Assembly: GCA_043228905.1 (NCBI GenBank)
Contig: JBHGNT010000010.1
Span: 8,246,001-8,310,000, forward strand
DNA length: 64,000 nt
Source: Azolla caroliniana
Taxonomy: Eukaryota; Polypodiophyta
Direction of reading: 5' to 3'
Below the pieces are notes generated by a model that was not told the DNA's origin, searched no databases, and worked only from the letters and a program-made list of their open reading frames with translations. Every line of letters begins with the position of its first letter. The stretch's first letter is position 1. Position numbers and translations under genes: made by a program. Of this stretch, positions 53,501 through 63,589 are shown in pieces.

Positions 53501-54643
53501 CTCCGGAACGTGTCGAACATCCTTCAGCAGCATCTTGCATCCGGTTGATGTCATCAGCCACACGTCTCCTATGCCGGCAATCCGGCATGTACCTTCATTT
53601 CCCATCCGGACACAGCCGTGCTCACCGGCTGTGTAGGATGAGAAGTATTTCTTCTCCGGGGTCAGGTGGAACGACGCTCCGGAATCGACCACCCAGGTCA
53701 TCTCTTCACCGGCAAGGTTCAGCTCCCTCTCTTCGGTAATGAGCATTATCTCTTCTTCACTTGCCGCGAGTGCCGTCGTTCCTTTCCGGTCCTGCCCTCG
53801 CCGATCCGGACCTCTCCGGTCCGTGGCTCCCCGGTATGCACCGTTTCTCTCCGGTGACTTCTTCGAATCGGTGTCGTCGGCTCCGTTGTCCTTTCGGTAA
53901 TGCCGACAATTCTTCCGGAAGTGCCCCGTCTTCCCACAGTGAAAGCATGTGGGCCTTCCTCTTGACTGCGACCGGGTCCCCGACTTCTCCCGTCTTTGCG
54001 GACTCCGGTTCCGATGTCTTCCCCATTCCGATTCGGTAAGCAGCGCCTTCGAGTCGGAGGCCGGTTCTTTATCTCTCCGACGCGCTTCTTCGTTCAAAAT
54101 GCTTGTCTTTACCGTTTGTAGAGACAAGTTATCTTCGGTGCAGGAGGTGCTGAGAGTCACCACCAAGTTCTCCCAGCTTTCCGGCAATGTACACATCAGA
54201 ATGATGGCTTGCATTGCATCCTCCAACGGGAACTTGATCGCCGCAAGCTGGTTCACGAATCCCATGAACGTGCTTACGTGTTCCACCATACTCTCGCCGT
54301 CCCGGTACTTGAGGTTCACTATCTTTCTCATCAGGGAGGTCCGGTTCAACGCATTCTTCCTCTCGTAGAGGCCCGACAGCTTCCTCCACATCTCATATGC
54401 GTTGGTGTCGTTCGCCACGTGTTGTAGAACGCTCACGTCGACGTATTGCCGAATGGTTGCAACGGCTTTCCGGTTCAGAAGCCTCCACTCCGTCTCAAGT
54501 ACCCCCTTGGGTATTTCCGACCTGTCGATCGGTTCATACAGGTCCCGAACAATGAGCAGATCCTCCATCTTTATCTTCCAGTCGGCGTAGTTCTGCGCGT
54601 TCAGCACCATCATCCCCGGCTGCCCGCTGCTGCCGCCTTCCAT
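50570..54643 (-). CDS. Copia-B2 gag-pol polyprotein, 1357 residues, intact
   Basis: The start chosen is ATG 54643 (MEGGSSG), shared with Copia-B1; the frame is open further upstream, but that part lies in the primer site and LTR. Gag 1-230, zinc knuckle CFHCGKTGHFRKNC 233-246, protease VVDSGASFHL with Asp320, integrase zinc region 448-481 (H448, H453, C478, C481), DDE triad D509, D571, E606, and an acidic linker 740-805. RT includes [13 protein letters not shown] at 984-996 and YVDD 1033-1036. RNase H has Asp1205, Glu1248 and Asp1281, then HWIRE. One polyprotein holds capsid and enzymes, to be cut by its own protease; in such elements the capsid excess is made without a frameshift. No stop or missing catalytic residue seen. 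Nucleotide composition is GC-rich compared with the surrounding LINE and host DNA. Confidence 0.97.
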   Translation of the reverse strand: MEGGSSGQPGMMVLNAQNYADWKIKMEDLLIVRDLYEPIDRSEIPKGVLETEWRLLNRKAVATIRQYVDVSVLQHVANDTNAYEMWRKLSGLYERKNALNRTSLMRKIVNLKYRDGESMVEHVSTFMGFVNQLAAIKFPLEDAMQAIILMCTLPESWENLVVTLSTSCTEDNLSLQTVKTSILNEEARRRDKEPASDSKALLTESEWGRHRNRSPQRREKSGTRSQSRGRPTCFHCGKTGHFRKNCRHYRKDNGADDTDSKKSPERNGAYRGATDRRGPDRRGQDRKGTTALAASEEEIMLITEERELNLAGEEMTWVVDSGASFHLTPEKKYFSSYTAGEHGCVRMGNEGTCRIAGIGDVWLMTSTGCKMLLKDVRHVPEVRLNLISAGRLDDEGYTGSIRNGVMKFSKASLIVARARKVNTLYLMNARLCPEELNVAADTAGELWHKRLCHMSEKGMKRLAEDNLIPVKHVHLEKCTDCLAGKQNRTSFHSRPPTRRSAPLELVHTDVCQVETKSHGGAQYFVTFIDDHSRKLWTAPLKTKDQVLSVFKDLHARVERESGKKLKAIRADNGGEYRGQFQEYCRSKGIRLEFTVPKTPELNGLAERMNRTIMERVRSMLAHAKLPKGFWAEAMSTATYVINRSPSVPLDGDTPQKVWTGKEVSYRHLKVFGCLAYVHVAKDRRGKLDPKTRPCIFLGYGDDEFGYRVWDPVDKKIFRSRDIIFMEDKTLADWESEKKMKSSKSTGEDKLYEEQSRPARDRLALEDPAEDGEETEPAEEDETDTGTGPDPEMDSDEEETEEPVTEAPERRYPLRERRAPRRFPEPEHVLLTDEGEPESFEEAKLDTHSRRWLSAMQEEMDSLHENHTYELVELPKGKRALRNKWVFKLKPGDAGKPPRYKARIVVKGFQQKKGVDFDEIFAPVVKMTSIRTVLSIAASMDLEVEQMDVKTAFLHGDLEEEIYMQQPEGFEKKGKEHLVCRLKKSLYGLKQAPRQWYRKFDSFMTDEGYLKTQSDHCVFVKKFEGGDFLILLLYVDDMLIVGRDQVKIRMLKKALHRTFSMKDLGPARQILGMHIIRDRKKKQLWLSQEKYVTKVLHRFNMSEARPVGSTLPANCKLSSKQSPKTKAEKEDMMKVPYTSAVGSLMYAMVCTRPDIGYAVGVVSRYMSNPGKEHWNAVKWILRYLKGTSNMCLRFGSGKPELDGFTDSDMSADADTSRSTSGYVMTYAGGAVSWQSRLQKTVALSTTEAEYMAAVEAGKEIIWMKDFIRELGIWQEEYRLYCDSQSAIHLAKNAAYHSRTKHIQRRYHWIRERIEDKEFVLTKIHTDENGSDMLTKVLTPDKLEACRKRIGLERHPMPK

Positions 54644-54659
54644 TTTCTGTGTTACCGTC

Positions 54660-54671
54660 GCTCTAATACCA
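54660..54671 (-). other. Copia-B2 primer binding site
   Basis: TGGTATTAGAGC on the minus strand, three bases from the LTR; one mismatch to the iMet site. Confidence 0.88.
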
Positions 54672-54674
54672 ATT

Positions 54675-55277
54675 TGTTGAAAAACAGTGCTCGGCCACAA
54701 CCGAGGAACTAGATCGATCAACTCACAGAAAACGGGAAATACAATATGCACGAAGACAACTGAGAGAAAGGTACACAGGATGTTTTACGTGGAAAACCCT
54801 AAATGGGAAAAAACCACGGGAGTCCTCAAACTCCAACTATCACTATAAACAGAGGTGTACAATGGTGAAGCTACAAGGCAACAACCTTGAGCTCACTGTC
54901 TTCGCCACAGGCGGCGGTAATACACAGAGGCAACGACCTCTTCGTCTCTCTCTCTTTCTCTCTCTCGGCTGCTCTCTCTTCGCATGAAAAATAAGCAACA
55001 ACATTTAAACTGTTTGCCCTAAGTCATATTTATACACATATGACTTTCGGGCTATTTACAAATATAACCTCAAAGGGCTCTTGGCAAAACATATTCACAA
55101 ATATGTCCCCGCATCCGGATCTCTCTCCGGGTACATTCGTCATCCGGCTCCGTTACCGGGGTCTTCAGCATCCGGCTCCGTAGCCAGGGTCTTCATCATC
55201 CGGCTCCGTAACCGGAACCGGGCTTGCCGTCATCCGGATCTCCGGACATCCCATCCGGAGGGACCGAAATCCCAACA
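54675..55277 (-). repeat. Copia-B2 5' LTR (603 bp)
   Basis: Direct repeat of 49957-50559. TATAAAT in sense at 55034-55028. Confidence 0.95.
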
Positions 55278-55462
55278 CCTACTTCAGTCCGTACAAGCTC
55301 TTCTTCAACCGGCAAACCAGGTGCTCCTTCCCTTTCTCCACGAATCCTTCCGGTTGCTGCATGTAGATCTCCTCTTCGAGGTTACCGTGAAGGAATGTCG
55401 TCTTCACGTCCAGCTGCTCTACCTTGAGGTCCATACTTGCCGCTATACTCAGCACCGTCCGG
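55278..55462 (-). pseudogene. Copia-B3 RT fragment right of Copia-B2
   Basis: Minus strand TVLSIAASMDLKVEQLDVKT through [11 protein letters not shown], then TAG where B2 has CAG (Gln). The stop is in the pre-insertion sequence, so Copia-B3 was already dead when Copia-B2 arrived. Ends at the Gypsy-2 LTR. Confidence 0.88.
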
Positions 55463-56084
55463 TGTCGCGAAGTTTCACGTTTGCATGTAAGAAGAGGTGG
55501 GACCACGGGGGTTTTGGACCAAGGAGAGAGTGAGAGAGAGAGAGAAAGAGATGCAGATACACGAAAAGAAAATAAGAGCAAGAGAGAATCCGATTACTAT
55601 TATCAGTAGCTTACAACTCGAATAGTTACAACCGGCAACCCGGTAATGGACCTAACACGGGGTCCTACCCACACACACAGACAACCGCCACACGACTCGA
55701 AGAAACAACAAAAAAAAGAAGGGGGAGAGCCTCTGCTTGAAGCACACGGGCTGTCCACGAAGCAGAGGCAGCGAACTCCCGACACCCCCAGAGAACGACG
55801 ATCCGAGGAGAGAGAGCTCGGCACTTGGTTCTGCAGCAGCACCTCGTCCTCGCCAACACGCGATCCGTTTTCTTCCTTCTCTCCCTCCTTAAATAGTTTA
55901 TTCCCTGTCCCTTTCGACAGAGATACGCACAAATCCCCTAATAAATGTGTACTACCTAGTATTTACATCAACCGACCTAATTATGAATCATGTACAAAAT
56001 ATCAATTCTCGCGTCCACCCATGTAAGAGCCGGTTCATGCGCCTTTTTCTCTGATTCCGCCTATGGCCGGTTTTCTTCACGACA
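55463..56084 (-). repeat. Gypsy-2 3' LTR (622 bp)
   Basis: Minus strand TGTCGTGAAG...CTTCGCGACA; the ends form a near-perfect inverted pair. The outer edge is set by where Copia-B3 homology begins, the inner edge by the purine tract. It has a TTTCTCTC-type leader on the sense strand. Confidence 0.8.
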
Positions 56085-56097
56085 TCCACCCCCACCA
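56085..56097 (-). other. Gypsy-2 polypurine tract
   Basis: Minus strand GGTGGGGGTGGA directly before TGTCGTG. Confidence 0.75.
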
Positions 56098-56153
56098 ATC
56101 TGCGCATCCACCGGCATGCGCCAGAGATGGGCAGATACCGAAGAAAACCGGCT

Positions 56154-58744
56154 TCACTCGTTGCTCTCCGATTCTTCGTCGGGCCCGAACGCATCGTCGT
56201 CGTCGCTCTTGCTCGCCGGCTCCGGCTGGTCTTCGAACTGCTTCTTGAACACTTTGATCCGCTTCCCGGCCACCGGTACCGCTAACCGTGTTCCGTCAAG
56301 TTCTGCAAGGTGGTACGTGCCGTTGTCATTCGCGCTCGTCACCGTGTAGGGCCCGAACCATCTCCTAGCGAACTTTCGCACCGCCTTGTGCCGATTGTCG
56401 AGGCTGATGTCGTATACCAAGACCAAGTCGCCTTCCTCGACCTTCTTTGGTCGCAACCGGTGCGTCTGGTTGAACCGGGTCCTGTTCCGCTCCCTTGCCG
56501 CTCGCAACTTTTTCTTCGCCCGTTTCATGTCCTCCGGCCTCCGCTCGAGTTGCCGAATCTGCGCCGCCAGCAACTCCTCCCGGCTCATCTCGTCCTTCCA
56601 ATCTACCGCCGCCCACGAAGAAACTATCCGTTCCACCGGCATGATCGGTTTCTGGTCCATACATCAGCTCTGTCGGCATAAACCCTGTCACCGAACTATG
56701 CGTAGTTCGGTCCGCCCATAGTGCATAAGGAAGGAGCCGCGGCCAATTCCCAACCTGCCCTCCGCATGCACGCACCAACGCCTTTACGATCGGCCCGTAC
56801 CCACATTCTACCTTCCCGTTCGCCTCTGGATTGTACGCCATAGTGAGGGAGAGTTTGACCCCTAGCCGGTCGAATAGCTCCTCAGCTTCCCGCATATCCA
56901 GCTCTCCCCGGTCCGCCACGATCCTCCCGACGCACCCATACCGACACACCACCTCTTTGATCAGGAACCGGCATACCGCCGCGGTTTTCTTGTTGTGCAG
57001 TGCACGGCCTTCCACCTGGTTTGTTAAGTCTTCCCGCGCAAGCACCAGGTATCGCATTTGTCCTACTCCCATCAGCATCGTCACCAAGTCCACCATCCAC
57101 TTAAAATGGACTGTAGGTAGGTAGGTTAGGTGTAGCTCGTCCCGATGTCAGACTACGGAGTGCATCTGACAGCTTTCGCAAGTCGTTACGAACCGATGCA
57201 CGTCCCGATACAGCCCCGACCACAAGTACTTCTCCTTCAGCTTCTCGAATATGGCCCACGTTTCGCGGTGCCCGGCTCACAGACTCTCGTGAAATGCCGC
57301 CAGTAATTCCTCCTGTTCTTCTTTCTTTGCCACTACTCGGAGCGGGATGCCGTTTCTTTTCTTTGGGTGCCTCCATATGCACCCGTCCCGTAGGAAGAAT
57401 CAGTACGCCTTCTTCCGTACCCGGCTTGCCTCTTCTCTCGTCCACGCTGCGTCCAACGTCATCGCCCGTAGGAACCTCCCTATTTGGAGCCACTCCCCGT
57501 CGTACCTGCTTTCGTCAAATTCGTTAATCGCTGGAGTGTCCCCTTTCCTCGTCGTCCATCCGAAGAAGTCCTCGCCGACTTCTTCGTCATCCGAAACCAT
57601 GCCGTCTTCGTCGTTGAACCTCGCTCTCGAAAGCATGTCGGCCATGGTGTTATCTTTTCCAGAGATGTGCTGTATCTCCGGGTTCAGGGACTTAATGTAC
57701 GCTATCCACCGGAGCATTGCTAGGTCCGGCGTCGCACATCCGGAAACCATGCCGAGTATCGGCAGGCAATCCATCTCGATGATCACTTCCGTCCCGACCA
57801 CATAGTCCTTGTCGGCCTTGACTGCCGAAACGATACCCCAAAGCTCGCGCTTAACTTGGGCGTATCCTCGTTGCCGCTCGCTCAATACCTTCGCCTCGAA
57901 CCGGATCGGGAACCGAATGCCGTCCTTGTCCTCCTGACTGATTACCCACCCGTTCCCGGTCGGGCTCGTGTCCACTGTCACGCAAATGGGGACTTCCTTG
58001 CTGTAAACCGCTTTTCGGAGAGCCGGTGCCGCAGCAAGCGCCTCCTTCATCCTCCGGACCGACTCCGTGTGCTCCGTCCTCCACTCGAACCTACGCCCTT
58101 TCTTCAATAGTCCGTAGAGCGGCTCCACAACATGCGCATAGTGCGGAATCCAGATGTGGTAGAACACGCACGCCCCCAAGAATCTGCGGACCTCCGTAAC
58201 CGACCCGCAATCGTCCTTCATCGCGGAGATGGCTTCTACCTTTGCCGGAGACGGTTTCCTACCGTATGGCCCGCACAGGTGTCCGACCACCAAGATCTCT
58301 GACAGCCCGAATGCCGATTTTTCTCTAGAGAAGGTGAGTTATGCGCTCTCGAGCCTCTGCAACACCCTCTCACAGTCGTTGATGTGGTTCACGACGAACC
58401 TCCGACATCCGTCTGTCTGGCCCGACAGTCTCGTCCACATCTTCCACCGGACACCCCTTTATCGGGATGTCGTCCAAGAATGGCATGGTGATGTCCGGGA
58501 TGCAGTCCCTCAGCATATGCGCCACCGAATTCGTCCCGTCTTGTGGTAGGGTACACATCCGTACTAGGCCGAGAGGAATTCGCATCGTCGTGATATCCCT
58601 GCTCTCCACGACTAGCTGGAACAGGTCGTACCCCGAGTATAAGTCACCGACCGAATAGATCGACCTTCCAGCGAAGGCCTCCATGAACTCGTCTATGGTC
58701 GGTCCGATTCCTGCATTACGGATGGTCACCCTGTTGACCGGTTG
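56154..58744 (-). pseudogene. Gypsy-2 pol: RT palm to integrase C-terminus
   Basis: Read from 58744 down. RT: VTIRNAGIGPTIDEF, DLYSGYDLFQL, and MPFLDDIPIKG (FLDD as in Gypsy-1). RT connection and RNase H at 58293-57400 (VGHLCGPYGRKPSPAKVEAI, VTVDTSPTGNGWVI, HISGKDNTMADML). Integrase zinc region at about 57330-57170 in another frame; catalytic core 57096-56700 (VDLVTM, ADRGELD, NGKVECGYG). C-terminus 56660-56154 with WFGPYTV and an acidic tail. Frame changes near 58340, 57480, 57100 and 56650. The short block MNAMN after SVAHM is missing relative to Gypsy-1. Not functional. Confidence 0.88.
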
Positions 58745-58749
58745 CAGGT

Positions 58750-59258
58750 TGTTACCCCGTACGAGATGTACGGAGAGTCAAGTGTGATGAGCGAGGGTTG
58801 AATGTTATCATGATGTTGTGTATGTGTAGGGGGCATAAATGTAATTGTGAGTCTATACGTATGTGAACACATGCACACGTGTGTGCATGTGGATGGATAC
58901 GAGGAGGTGTGAGTGAGTGTCCAATATGAATGCTCGAGGGGGCTTACACCCCTATGTATCTACCCCCTCTTGTACTATTTAACCCCTTATGGGGAATGAA
59001 TGAAACATGAATGAACTATTTCTCTCTATCTCTCTTTTCATCTCTCTCTCTCTCTCTCTCTCTCTCCCCCTCAACGTTGAACCCCCTTGGGAGGGGGGTG
59101 GAGCCATTCTAGGCACCACCCCCCACCCCGCAATGCTTCTCTATATGATCTCTCTCACCATCATACTCTCCATCACCATGTCTATCTTCATTACCTATCA
59201 TCATAGTTGTCATTCATCATCGTTGTCGTCCTTAACCCTAACCCTAAAACGTACAACA
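58750..59258 (+). repeat. LARD-1 5' LTR (509 bp)
   Basis: TGTTACCCC...CGTACAACA. It has a CT run at 59041-59066, a cttggga/ggggggtgg stretch, and ends in short CCCTAA-like repeats. Confidence 0.9.
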
Positions 59259-59262
59259 CCTT

Positions 59263-59280
59263 TTGGCGACCACTAAGGCG
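59263..59280 (+). other. LARD-1 primer binding site
   Basis: TTGGCGACCACTAAGGCG, five bases inside the LTR. It resembles the TTTGGCGACTCC... sites of many plant gypsy elements. Confidence 0.7.
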
Positions 59281-61301
59281 ACCCCCCTTTGGAGACGGAG
59301 TCGAAGAATGATACGCGACAATGTGAGGCATAGTGATGATGATATTTAAGAGATGTCCAAGTAATGATGGCGATATGCAACAAAAGGCGGAAGAAATCAG
59401 AAATGGAAGATTGACAAGATTGACTGCTGCACAATTCTACAACAAATTAATCTCTATATGTGAATGTTTTGTGTGGTCTGTTTTTGCCCTAAATGTCCGA
59501 GAAATGTTGGCCAAGATTTACAAAAACGGTGTCAATGCATGAGAGGAAGTTGCAAAACAAGTTGCAAAAGGATGGCGTTACATGAGTGTGCGAGAATGGA
59601 AATGACAATGTGCAAATGTGGGGTTAGCAACAACGTGTGCGTGTTCCAAGGAGACTGCGGAGGAAGACGCAATGTGTGGAGCGTGGGCCAGCAAGATGTG
59701 CGGGACCGGAATGGGACGTGTTCACAGTTTCCAGTTTCCAGAGAAGCAACGCGGAAAAAGTTGGAACCAGAACAAGAGTTGGTTGGCACCGAAGCGGCCG
59801 TAATGGCCGGGCGGCCGTCAGAGTAGACAAAGCCGAAACAGCAACAGTGACGCCGAAAAGCGACGGACGGAGAGACAACCGTCAGATATCAACGGCTGAC
59901 AACCGGATGACGACTGAACAAACCGGCCACGCGACTGCAGACCGGCCGGACAGGGTTGACGAAGATGAGAGAGGCTTCAGGAACGGTCATCACCAACCGA
60001 CAGCAGCCGGAGCGGCCGGAGGGCCGAACAAGGTCAGGGAAGCAAACAGGCCGCCAGGATGACGGACGGTGTCGGACGACGACGAAACCGACAGAGGGAA
60101 CGACGGCCAGATGGCCACCGTACGGAGAGCGGCTGAAGCATGGTGGATGAAGTACTAGCCGAAGAGCGAGCGACCGGTATGGCGGCCAAACAACGGCTGG
60201 AGAGCGGCCAGAATGCTGGACAAATGGCCGGACGACGACGACGCTATACGGTAGAGGCCGGATAGTGGCAGCGGACGGCAACCCGAAACACTACACAACA
60301 GTCAAAGAGTGGCTAAAGAGCAGCGGCCAAAGAGTGTGCAGAGCGGCCAAGCGACGGACGAGGTTGGACTACGACGAACCGGCAGAAACGGAAACAGGGT
60401 TGACATAGACAACAACGACACTAAATGATGCAGAACAGCTACAGAAAACGACGTTCGGACAGCCACATCCGAACATCGAAGGACACCGATGGCAAGGACA
60501 CCGACGACAACGGAACCGGGGCCGGAAAAAAAAAAAAAAAAAAACAAAGACTGAGACAACCAAATACTGAGACGGAGATGAACAGAGAAGGTCAGACAGA
60601 CACAGACAAAAACAGAGAGTGACAGCCACGGACAATGGACATACCGGTGGGGAAACAAGGAAGAAAAACGAGAAAAGAGGATGAAGATAAAAAGAAGAGA
60701 AAGATGAAGCAGAATCAGAAAAGAAGAAGAAGAAGAAGAAGAAGAACAGGAAGGAGACATGTAGTCGTTGATGAATAGAGAAGGAAACAGACAGAAAACA
60801 AAGAGCTGTCAAAATAGAAAAGAACAAAGAAGAAATGAGGAAAGAGAAAAAGACAAAAAAGGGAAGAAAAATAGAGAAAGGGCAAGAGGGAATGATAGGG
60901 GTATGGAACATAATTTTAAAACATGAGGGTATTTGATAATATTTTAAAAACAAAGGGTAGCAACCTAAAATTTCATAAACTTGAGGGCACCGACGAAATT
61001 GTAAAAACTCATCCACCTAGAGAAATGGATGTGATCAACAACGAAAACTCACACAAAATTAAAGGAAGAACAGACATACACACAACGTGCTTTTGGACCC
61101 ATGATGAAGTTCGTAAGCCGACAGAACGAGAATGTTTGTGTCGCGGACGATTTGCTGACCGACAAAGATGTTCGAGTCAAGCATTCCGATCGAGGGAGTC
61201 GATCGTTGAAAGGACCGATGGAAGTTCCGGTCGAAGAAATATCATCATCAAGGCATGTGGGATCGACGTGCAAGGCACTTTCCCACGGGCGTGCCATATT
61301 G
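59281..61301 (+). other. LARD-1 interior, non-coding
   Basis: Three compositional zones: AT-balanced (59281-59740), GC-rich with many CGGCC/CCGG words (59740-60300), and purine-rich, T-poor (60420-60920) with a 19-base A run (60526-60544) and GAA repeats (60722-60745). The longest frames (141 codons at 59637 plus, 215 codons at 60369 minus) show no protein domain and follow from base composition. No clear purine tract abuts the 3' LTR. Confidence 0.7.
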
Positions 61302-61859
61302 TGTTACCCCATATGAGATGTACGGAGAGTCAAGTGTGATGAGCGAGGGTCGAATGTTATCATGATGTTGTGTATGTGTAGGGGGCATAAATGTAATCGT
61401 GAGTCTATACGTATGTGAACACATGCACACGTGTGTGCATGTGGATGGATACGAGGAGGTGTGAGTGAGTGTCCAATATGAATGCTCGAGGGGGCTTACA
61501 CCCCTATGTATCTACCCCCTCTTGTACTATTTAACCCCTTATGGGGAATGAATGAAACATGAATGAACTATTTCTCTCTATCTCTCTTTTCATCTCTCTC
61601 TCTCTCTCTCTCTCTCTCCCCCTCAACGTTGAACCCCCTTGGGAGGGGGGTGGAGCCATTCTAGGCACCACCTCCCACCCCACAATGCTCATCAATGTCA
61701 TCCTTACCCCGCAATGCTTCTCAATAATTCTCAACATCTTCATGTCAATCTCTCTCACCATCATACTCTTCATCATCTTTGCTATTTCACCATGTCTATC
61801 TTCGTCATCGTTAACCATCATCATCCTTAACCCTAACCCTAACTCTAAAACCTATAACA
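61302..61859 (+). repeat. LARD-1 3' LTR (558 bp)
   Basis: Direct repeat of the 5' LTR, with a few base changes and an extra segment containing a second 'cgcaatgcttctc' word at 61710-61724. Confidence 0.9.
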
Positions 61860-61864
61860 CAGGT

Positions 61865-62930
61865 CTTGAATGAAGCACAACGTGCCGTTCTTCTTTGGCA
61901 CCGTAAACCACCGGTTCGAATATGGGGCACTCGACGGTTCGAGGATGCCCATCTCCAGCTTTTGCTTCAAAAGCTCCATCATCTTCGGGATGTGAGCTCT
62001 CGGCACCGGAATCGGTTTGAGATTCCACGGTACATGCGATACCGTGAAGATCACCATCGGTTCGACGATCGTCAGGTCCACGCACCCGATCTCCTCCGGC
62101 GAGAACGCGAAGGCTTTCCCATGCCTTCCGAGCATTCTCCGAAACCTGTCCTCCTCCGCCGGCAGTAGAAAGCCACCCCGTAGTGTTATGTCGGTGAACC
62201 GGTGCCCTATGCCAACTGGATTCCGTAAACTTGCGTCCGACGCGACCCCTTTTATCCGCTCCTCACTGCCCTCCGGCAAGGGTGTCGCGACTGGCCTTAC
62301 CTTCCGGTCCACAATCTTGTACTTTGTATCCACGCGGGCCGTCCGATCCGACCCGATCTTTTCCCCGAAGTCCGCGATGACTTGGTACATTCCCATCGAA
62401 CCAACCGGAACAGTCCGGTCTTCTCTAAGGTCTTCACCAATCACCTTTCGCAACTCGCCCAAGGTGTCATCAAAAGAGACCGCCTCCACGGCGCCGCTGA
62501 TTTCTTCGTCGGGGGAGAGGACTCCGCATCCCCTGAGCCGCTCCTCCACTTGCTTCCTCTCTCGGCCACTAATGTTGGCTATAGTACAACCTCCGTTTCG
62601 GAGAACCAAAACTTCCTACCTACTGTACATGTGTGGGGTTGTTCCGGTACGTCTGGACTACCGCAACCCCACGCCTTGATAGCCCTCTCTAAAAATCCCC
62701 TCGGCTGTCGCCGCCGAGGGTCTCGCGATTCCTCTCATGGTTTGGACATACGGTCATGAATTGGACGGAATGCCGTCCGTCTTGGCTCTTGACGTGCGTG
62801 TACGCCGAACCGTTGTCCAACACCTTCGTCTCCATGCGTGTTGCCGTAGTGTATGGTTCGCTGAGAATCACCGGGTGCGAGGATGTTTCCTGCACGAAGA
62901 AATGTTGATCTATCTCGACGTCACCGATCA
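61865..62930 (-). pseudogene. Gypsy-2 RT N-terminal part and spacer
   Basis: The minus-strand frame 62609-61865 reads ISGAVEAVSFDDTLGELRKV, FLLPAEEDRFRRMLGRHGKA, PHVPWNLKP-type sequence and SSAPYSNRWFTVPKKNGT, matching Gypsy-1 at 22980-23640. Upstream (62930-62690) is the segment after protease (TRMETKVLDNGSAYTHV). The frames differ, as at the matching place in Gypsy-1. Confidence 0.85.
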
Positions 62931-63536
62931 CTCGGGCACATTCGGGCACGCACCATGCAACTCCTCCGTAGCACGCGTCGCCGCACGTATCTTCCACCCA
63001 TGCTTGGTGTTGATCGGCCATTTACCCTTCTTGTAGAAATCCATGGACATCAGGTTGATTTCGGATCCATAGTCTACCAAGGCCACCACCGGTTCCAGAA
63101 CGTCGCCGATCCGCACAGGGGTTTCCGTAGTTACCCTGGCCCAATGCGGCTTCGCGTAGTGGCTTTCCGCCAACTCGTCTTCTAGGGCCGTGTCTTCTAA
63201 GTGCGTAGTCCGCACCTCCCCCGGCTTCTCCGATTCCGGCTCCGTCGAGAGCCTGTTCCGTTTTACCAAGTCTACGATGGAGTCGTGGAAGTCCCTCTTG
63301 GCGATTCCCAACACCTCCCACAATGACATCTCCACTTTACTGTCGAGGATCCGCTCTTCAAGGACCTTCCGTAGGTCCATTGCTCTCTCGATTTCGGTGC
63401 TGAACCGAAACCCCGCCTGCTTCTTCCCATCCGGCGCGCCTGGGTTGCCGGCACCGGTCGGTTTCGGTCCGAACCGGGTCTCGTACCTCTCCGGGGGACC
63501 GACCCCTCCGACCTTTCCTACCCGTTTGTCTTCCAC
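62928..63536 (-). pseudogene. Gypsy-2 protease region
   Basis: A 202-codon minus-strand frame. RAMDLRKVLEERILDSKVEM precedes VRIGDVLEPVVALVDYGSEI, the aspartic protease with DYGS at its active site, then KKGKWPINTKHGWKIRAAT. The continuation IGDVEIDQHFFVQE is in a different frame (62689-63021). Gypsy-1 aligns along its length. Confidence 0.85.
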
Positions 63537-63589
63537 CAGAACCTCGTAGTTCTGGCAAGCGGCTTCTACGAAGCCCGTTTTCTCTTCAA

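Larger units (their letters stand above)
49957..55277 (-). mobile_element. Copia-B2: complete, apparently intact copia element
   Basis: Minus strand, 5321 bp, with 603-bp LTRs that differ at one base I could find, duplication CCTAC (49952-49956, 55278-55282), iMet-type primer site, uninterrupted gag-pol and a purine tract touching the LTR. It has every part an autonomous element needs. It is inserted in the RT of Copia-B3. Confidence 0.97.
58750..61859 (+). mobile_element. LARD-1: large non-autonomous LTR element in Gypsy-2
   Basis: LTRs 58750-59258 (509 bp) and 61302-61859 (558 bp), with perfect duplication CAGGT (58745-58749, 61860-61864). Removing it restores the Gypsy-2 RT codons FIQDLQPV. 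The 2.0-kb interior has no gag, protease, RT or integrase in any frame, so movement needed proteins from another element. The primer site type suggests a gypsy partner. The length difference of the LTRs is mainly a roughly 50-bp segment in the right copy. Confidence 0.92.

Noticed and set aside
59228-59250. CCCTAA-like repeats at the LARD-1 LTR ends (also 61826-61848), resembling telomeric DNA
   Set aside because: Only two to three imperfect CCCTAA hexamers, not the plant CCCTAAA heptamer array, and located inside LTRs.
60369-61016. 215-codon minus-strand frame in LARD-1, Phe/Ser/Leu-rich
   Set aside because: Open only because the plus strand there is nearly all purine; no domain and low complexity.
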